From Deltaproteobacteria bacterium (GTDB lineage Bacteria > Desulfobacterota > Desulfarculia > Adiutricales > Adiutricaceae), in NCBI GenBank assembly GCA_031279155.1, contig JAITJB010000167.1, forward strand, positions 1 through 20,430: a stretch of DNA of 20,430 nucleotides, given 5' to 3'. The first letter of the stretch is position 1, and each line of letters begins with the position of its first letter. The notes beneath the pieces were generated by a model. The model was not told the origin of the DNA and did no database searches. It saw only the letters and a list, made by a program, of their open reading frames with translations. This document shows positions 16,390 through 20,430 of this stretch, piece by piece. A program made the translations under genes and the position numbers.

Positions 16390-16978
16390 GGCTTGTGTTT
16401 TCGGCCAGCTTGGGCCTAGTATTTACAAATGGAGCAATAAAGGCCAGTGTTAAGGCTATGAGCATGAAGATAAAAATGATAATAAGCCACTGAGTCATGG
16501 TAAACCCCAAAAAACTCCAAACAGGATCTTCACCGCAGATAGCCTCAGGGGAGAAGTGGAAAGGAAACCACTTATCGGGCCTCAATTTAAAAGGAAAGCG
16601 CATCTGCCCAGCCCGGCAGACGGTTATGTAGCCGGGCAGGTATTGGCTTTTAAGGTAGATTGCTTCCAAGGCTAAGGTATTAAGTAAGCCGGCGATAGCC
16701 CCGTAGAAGCTAACCACTAACCCTGGGATCCTAATAAACCAGGAGCTAGGCTTAATAAAGGCTATCAGGCCGCCTAAGGCCACTACTAAAGTATCAAAGC
16801 GGATTACGACGCAGTACTCACAGGGCCTTAACCCTAGGTACTTTTGGAAGAAGCCCACGCTAAATAGCTCTATGGCTATGGCCGTAACCGCGCCTAAAAG
16901 CCACATGGGTCTATGATTGGCATAGTCCTTTAGGGCTCCGAAAAAATCATCTAAAAGCTTTTTAAGTGGGCCAAACAT
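16382..16978 (-). CDS. dsbB: DsbB-family disulfide bond formation membrane protein
   Basis: DsbB re-oxidises DsbA in the periplasm and passes electrons to quinone in the inner membrane. The 198-residue protein shows four likely membrane segments (about 25-45, 60-77, 84-106, 163-184). The first periplasmic Cys pair is C53-C56 (PCEYC) and the second is C121 and C148 on the long second loop, matching the C41-C44 and C104-C130 pairs of E. coli DsbB. The closing pattern ICGEDPVWSFLG followed by TMTQWL is family-typical. Its ATG follows the dsbA stop codon with no gap (TAAATG), so the two are almost certainly co-translated as a matched pair. It overlaps lepA by 8 bp. Confidence 0.9.
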   Translation of the reverse strand: MFGPLKKLLDDFFGALKDYANHRPMWLLGAVTAIAIELFSVGFFQKYLGLRPCEYCVVIRFDTLVVALGGLIAFIKPSSWFIRIPGLVVSFYGAIAGLLNTLALEAIYLKSQYLPGYITVCRAGQMRFPFKLRPDKWFPFHFSPEAICGEDPVWSFLGFTMTQWLIIIFIFMLIALTLAFIAPFVNTRPKLAENTSLD

Positions 16979-17800
16979 TTAGGGTTGGGCCTTAGTTTGA
17001 TCTTGAGTTTGATCTGGCTCTAATGCTTTCGCATTATCTGCCGATGGTTCTGCCGCTTTATCTGGCTCTTGGGCTTCTTTTAAGGCTTTCAACCGCTCGC
17101 GCTCCAAGTTAATCAGCATTTCAGCCTGTTGGTAGAAGGCTGGGCCGCCAAAATAGGTGTACTGATAACGTCCATTAATAATAAATCCTGGCACGGCGTC
17201 TATGCCAGAATTGTCGGTAAAGGCGATAACCCTCTCCATGCGCCCGATAACGTCCGGAGAATCGAAAGCCGCCTTAAAGGCCGCCCTGGCAATGCCGTTA
17301 GCGGCGGCAAAGGTTTCTTGCGACTGCGGGGTAATTAAGCTGAGGGCCCCGCCTTGGGCTCTGGCGTTTTGGAAGATGGTCTCAAATATTTTAGAGTGTA
17401 ATGTTTTTTCTACGCCAAGTTGATCGAGAGTATAGAAGAGTCTGCCGTGAGCCCGCCAGTAAGACGCGCCGTCAAATAAAACATGGATGCGCTCAACTCT
17501 TACGTCGCTAGGTAGAGAGTTTAAAAACATGGTCGTAGCCGCATCCGTTTGGCGGCAATGGCCGCAGCCGTACCAAAAGAGGTAGACGACCTCGATTTTG
17601 TCGTCAGTATCGTTTAAGCGGCTTGGCCGCAAAATGGGCTTAAGGTTACCGTTGGCATCCGTTGGCGGACCAATGGTAGGTAAGGTCGCGGTCGGGGCGG
17701 TAGCTTGACCTTGGCTGGCCCCAACTTGGGCAAAGGCCGTTAGGCTTAAAGCCAAGGAAAGAGATACAACCAAAATGAGAGAAAAAAAATGTCTTATCAT
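16979..17800 (-). CDS. dsbA: DsbA-type periplasmic thiol:disulfide oxidoreductase
   Basis: DsbA puts disulfide bonds into secreted proteins. Starting at the ATG at 17800 the protein has 273 residues. A signal peptide (1-24) has a hydrophobic core LILVVSLSLALSL and probable cleavage after AFA. A linker follows (25-65), then a thioredoxin fold with the redox motif CGHC (79-82) in FWYGCGHCRQ, and cis-Pro204 in AVPGFIINGRY. A charged, Pro/Gln-rich tail covers about 242-273. An in-frame upstream ATG at 17917 would bury the signal peptide behind 39 residues and overlap the previous gene, so I rejected it. The adjacent dsbB is its expected partner. CGHC differs from the E. coli CPHC but occurs in other DsbA-like proteins. 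DsbA is more likely than DsbC/G because no dimerisation domain is seen and the partner is DsbB. Confidence 0.88.
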   Translation of the reverse strand: MIRHFFSLILVVSLSLALSLTAFAQVGASQGQATAPTATLPTIGPPTDANGNLKPILRPSRLNDTDDKIEVVYLFWYGCGHCRQTDAATTMFLNSLPSDVRVERIHVLFDGASYWRAHGRLFYTLDQLGVEKTLHSKIFETIFQNARAQGGALSLITPQSQETFAAANGIARAAFKAAFDSPDVIGRMERVIAFTDNSGIDAVPGFIINGRYQYTYFGGPAFYQQAEMLINLERERLKALKEAQEPDKAAEPSADNAKALEPDQTQDQTKAQP

Positions 17801-17825
17801 GTTAGCTAGCTTTCTTTGTTTTAGG

Positions 17826-18119
17826 TTAGTTGGTCTTAGGCGATCCTGGCGTCCGCCAAATGGAGGCCGGGTTAGGGGCAAAATGGATGACCTCAGCGGG
17901 GCCGGCGGCAGCTTCAATGACTCGCCAGGCGGCTAGCTCCTTTAGGGCTTCTTCGAGTTGCTCAGCTTTACCCATCCACCTCGATAGGAGGTTTTCCAAG
18001 GTCGCCGGCATGCCGTCGCCTACTAGTGAGCAGATGACGATATAGGCCGATGACGCGAATACGCTAAGGTTTAGATTAAATATTTGGGTGTCCATCACCC
18101 GGTAGTTAAGAGTAGACAT
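17826..18119 (-). CDS. Small protein of unknown function, possible winged-helix fold
   Basis: I do not recognise this 97-residue protein. Counting from the ATG at 18119, it has no signal peptide or clear membrane span. The central part (about 18-70) alternates short hydrophobic helices with turns, ending in a segment (about 52-69, KAEQLEEALKELAAWRVI) that resembles the last helix and wing entry of winged-helix DNA-binding domains. This is inference from pattern only. A further upstream start at 18149 would overlap nadC by 14 bases and is less likely. It lies 16 bases after nadC and 25 bases before dsbA, so it belongs to the same transcript. The ribosome binding site is weak. Confidence 0.65.
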   Translation of the reverse strand: MSTLNYRVMDTQIFNLNLSVFASSAYIVICSLVGDGMPATLENLLSRWMGKAEQLEEALKELAAWRVIEAAAGPAEVIHFAPNPASIWRTPGSPKTN

Positions 18120-18135
18120 ATTATTATCTCTATAG

Positions 18136-18990
18136 TTATTCCCAATCAAGGCCCACGTCGGCGCAAGGCGATGAATGGGTCAAGGCCCCAACCGAGATTA
18201 GATCGACCCCGCTTTGGGCAATCTCTAAAATAGTCTCGCAATTTACCCCGCCGCTGGTTTCTAATATTACCTTAACTCCATGTTTTGAGCTGAAATCTCT
18301 AGCAAGGCTTACGGCTTGGGCCAGAATTAGGGGTTCGATGTTGTCTAGTAAGATATTAACGGCTCCGGCTTCTAAGGCTTCGGTCAATTGGCTTAGGTTA
18401 TCAACTTCTACTCCAATCTTAATATCTTTTGGAGCGCCCTCTTTAGCCCGTTTAACGGCTTCGGTTAGCGAGCCCACGGCCTGTATGTGGTTGTCTTTGA
18501 TTAAGATAGCGTCGTAGAGACCGAAGCGGTGGTTTTGACCGCCGCCGTGACGGACGGCGGCCTTTTCTAAAAACCTTAAGCCCGGGGTCGTCTTTCGGGT
18601 GTCTAAGAGCTTAGCCTTGGTCCCGGCGATTAGCTTATTAAGTTCCCAGGTATGGGTAGCTATCCCGGAAAGGCGGCCAAGAAAGTTTAGGGCCACGCGC
18701 TCAGCTGTTAAGATGGAAGAAGCCGCTCCGCTTATGACGGCCATAGTGGTCTTTGCCTCTATATAGTCGCCGTCTTTAACTAAAAGGCTAACCTCTAAAG
18801 ATGGATCGTATAGAAGAAAAGCCTCCCTAAATGGCTCTAAGCCCGATACGGCCATAGGCGCGCGGGAAACAGCCTTAGCCCGGCCCTTTAGATCTCTGGG
18901 AATGGTAAGCTCGGTCGTTAAATCTGAGCTTCCTACGTCCTCATACAAGGCGCTAGCTACCAGAGCTTTTAACCTGAGGTCGTGATTCAT
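18136..18990 (-). CDS. nadC: Nicotinate-nucleotide pyrophosphorylase (quinolinate phosphoribosyltransferase)
   Basis: NadC converts quinolinate and PRPP to nicotinate mononucleotide, CO2 and pyrophosphate, the third step of de novo NAD synthesis. The 284-residue protein is of usual length. It has the N-terminal ALYEDVGSSDLTT block, TAERVALNFLGRLSGIAT, the substrate-binding DTRKTTPGLR (130-139), HGGGQNHRFGLYDAILIKDNH (148-168, including the catalytic-site Lys and His), GVEVDN, and the C-terminal SGGVN...ISVGALTHS pattern typical of the barrel. Its ATG overlaps the valS stop as ATGA (18987-18990), pointing to translational coupling. nadA and nadB are not in the window. Confidence 0.97.
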   Translation of the reverse strand: MNHDLRLKALVASALYEDVGSSDLTTELTIPRDLKGRAKAVSRAPMAVSGLEPFREAFLLYDPSLEVSLLVKDGDYIEAKTTMAVISGAASSILTAERVALNFLGRLSGIATHTWELNKLIAGTKAKLLDTRKTTPGLRFLEKAAVRHGGGQNHRFGLYDAILIKDNHIQAVGSLTEAVKRAKEGAPKDIKIGVEVDNLSQLTEALEAGAVNILLDNIEPLILAQAVSLARDFSSKHGVKVILETSGGVNCETILEIAQSGVDLISVGALTHSSPCADVGLDWE

Positions 18991-20430
18991 GGGTTATCCC
19001 TAGAAAGGCTCCCCAAAAGGGAGAGCGAGCGCTCAAGGAGGGCTAAGCGATTTAGAGAGTCTTCTAAACGCTTTTGGGTTTGATCGACAACCTCAATTGG
19101 GGCCTTACTTAAGTAGTCTTGGTTAGCTAATTTGGCCTTAGCTGAAGTTATCTCTTTTTCAAGTTTTGCCTTTTCTTTAGCCAAGCGAGCGGCTTCGGCT
19201 TGTGGATCAATGAGCCCGGCTAAGGGCGTCCAGACCTCGCCCCACGATAAAAAGTTAGCGGCGGCGCCAGAGGGTTTACTTTCATCTTTAGAGGCTAGCC
19301 TTAGGCTTTCAGCCCCCATAAGCTTTAATAAAAGCGTCCCTTGGCTTTCTAATAGCCCCCCTAGATCGCTATCGGCTACTTTTACCACCGGCGAGAGCTT
19401 GGATGCTGGTGGGACCCTAAAATCGGATCTAGCTTGGCGTACGGCCTTAGTTACGTCCATTAAAAAGCCCACCAATTTTTCGGCCTCTTGATCGCAATCC
19501 TGCGCTCTAGCTTCGGGGAATTTGCTTAGCATTAGTGATTGTTGGGACTCACGGCTAAAACGACTGTAAAGCTCTTCGGTCACAAAGGGCATGACCGGGT
19601 GGATAAGGGCCAGTAAGTCCCGGAAAACCAAAGCTAGATTAGCTAGAGAAGAATTTTTAAGTTCAAGATTATCCGGAGAATTATTATAGAGTATGGGTTT
19701 AAGAAGCTCTAAGTACCAATCGCAAAATTCGTACCAGGTAAACTGGTAGATGATATCGCTATAGCGGTCAAAATGAAAATTTTCCAGTTCAAAAGTTACT
19801 TCTTCGGTAACCGTTTTTAAGCGCGAGCGGATCCATTTATCTGGTAGGGTTATTTTGGCAGGGTCAGCAGCCGCTAAATCTAGGGAGAAGCCGGCCTCAG
19901 AAAAGTTGGTTAAGGCAAAGCGGGCGGCGTTCCAGAGTTTATTTACAAATTTAGAGTAGCCCTCGATCCTCTTGGGATCTAACCTTAGATCTCTGGTCGG
20001 CCCGGCCTGGGAGGCCAAGGTAAAGCGGAAGGCGTCGGCGCCGTGTTGATCTAGGATCTCTAGGGGGTCGATGACGTTACCCTTGGATTTACTCATCTTC
20101 TGGCCATGGGCGTCGCGAACTAGCGGGTGGAGGACGACTTTTCGGAAGGGCACATCGCCCATCATCTTAAGGCCTAGCATCATCATGCGGGCCACCCAAA
20201 AAAAGATGATGTCAAAGCCGGTCACTAGGACGCTAGTGGGGTAGTAGCGCTTGAGATCTTTGGTATCTTCTGGCCAACCTAAGGTTGAGAAGGGCCACAA
20301 ACCAGAGGAAAACCATGTATCTAAGACGTCGGGATCGCGGTCCATCTGTGAGCGGCAGCAAGGGCAGGCTAAAGGCGGCTCGCGGTCGACGATAACCGTC
20401 TCGCAGTTCTGGCAGTACCAGGCCGGGATC
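18987..20430 (-). CDS. valS: Valyl-tRNA synthetase, C-terminal part
   Basis: ValRS charges tRNA-Val. The frame is open to the window edge, so the start and HIGH motif lie outside. About 481 codons are visible. The first visible residues (IPAWYCQNCE and a following CPCC) belong to the editing/zinc-like region before DVLDTWFSSGLWPFSTLGWP, a ValRS-typical string. The KMSKS signature is at 20085-20099, followed by GNVIDPLEI. The anticodon-binding helical domain follows, then the C-terminal coiled coil that ValRS uses to hold tRNA (AEAARLAKEKAKLEKEI, ending at about residue 445 of the visible Met-numbered part). The stop overlaps nadC by 4 bp, so valS probably heads or sits within a long operon. 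Confidence 0.97.
   Translation of the reverse strand, partial: IPAWYCQNCETVIVDREPPLACPCCRSQMDRDPDVLDTWFSSGLWPFSTLGWPEDTKDLKRYYPTSVLVTGFDIIFFWVARMMMLGLKMMGDVPFRKVVLHPLVRDAHGQKMSKSKGNVIDPLEILDQHGADAFRFTLASQAGPTRDLRLDPKRIEGYSKFVNKLWNAARFALTNFSEAGFSLDLAAADPAKITLPDKWIRSRLKTVTEEVTFELENFHFDRYSDIIYQFTWYEFCDWYLELLKPILYNNSPDNLELKNSSLANLALVFRDLLALIHPVMPFVTEELYSRFSRESQQSLMLSKFPEARAQDCDQEAEKLVGFLMDVTKAVRQARSDFRVPPASKLSPVVKVADSDLGGLLESQGTLLLKLMGAESLRLASKDESKPSGAAANFLSWGEVWTPLAGLIDPQAEAARLAKEKAKLEKEITSAKAKLANQDYLSKAPIEVVDQTQKRLEDSLNRLALLERSLSLLGSLSRDNP

Noticed and set aside
17801..17917. Longer DsbA start at 17917
   Set aside because: It would overlap the preceding small gene and place 39 non-hydrophobic residues before a clear signal peptide.

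Overview
The window looks like chromosomal DNA of a Gram-negative bacterium of moderate GC content. Supporting signs are a GyrB with the long insertion typical of Gram-negative gyrases, a periplasmic DsbA/DsbB pair, an OleB/OleC pair and hybrid two-component signalling. A deltaproteobacterium (Desulfobacterota) is my best guess from overall protein flavour, but this is inference and not proven.

Left part (1-3746), + strand: the 3' part of a membrane-bound hybrid histidine kinase (dCACHE sensor, HisKA, HATPase, REC, HPt) is followed by a REC-HD-GYP response regulator, a probable cyclic-di-GMP phosphodiesterase. Together they look like one phosphorelay to c-di-GMP output. Both genes are followed by short tandem-repeat tracts. 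A perfect 36-bp palindrome then separates them from the convergent gyrB.

Middle part (3747-9913), - strand housekeeping genes: dnaN and gyrB face the same way, as in the classic dnaA-dnaN-recF-gyrB replication cluster. Here they are separated by about 2.2 kb of AT-rich, gene-poor DNA. That interval carries, on the opposite strand, what looks like a decayed Rpn-type (PD-(D/E)XK, transposase-like) nuclease gene, followed by an intact small ORF matching the C-terminal tail of that family. dnaN ends in a strong intrinsic terminator. recF, dnaA and a recognisable oriC are not seen.

Right part (9914-20430), - strand: one long run of tightly packed genes is read from right to left: valS (partial), nadC, a small unknown protein, dsbA, dsbB, lepA, adenine deaminase, oleB, oleC. 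Overlaps and gaps of -8 to +25 bp from valS to oleB suggest a single operon. oleC is set apart by 147 bp, most of it a degenerate 5-bp tandem array that begins at the oleB stop codon. OleC (beta-lactone synthetase) and OleB (beta-lactone decarboxylase) are the last two steps of long-chain olefin synthesis; OleA and OleD are not in the window. The DsbA/DsbB pair forms an oxidative protein-folding module, and the other operon members are housekeeping (tRNA charging, NAD synthesis, elongation factor 4, purine salvage).

The most unusual signals are the free-standing Rpn C-terminal ORF beside its dead parent gene, the repeated placement of short tandem repeats directly after stop codons, and the pentamer array inside the olefin genes.
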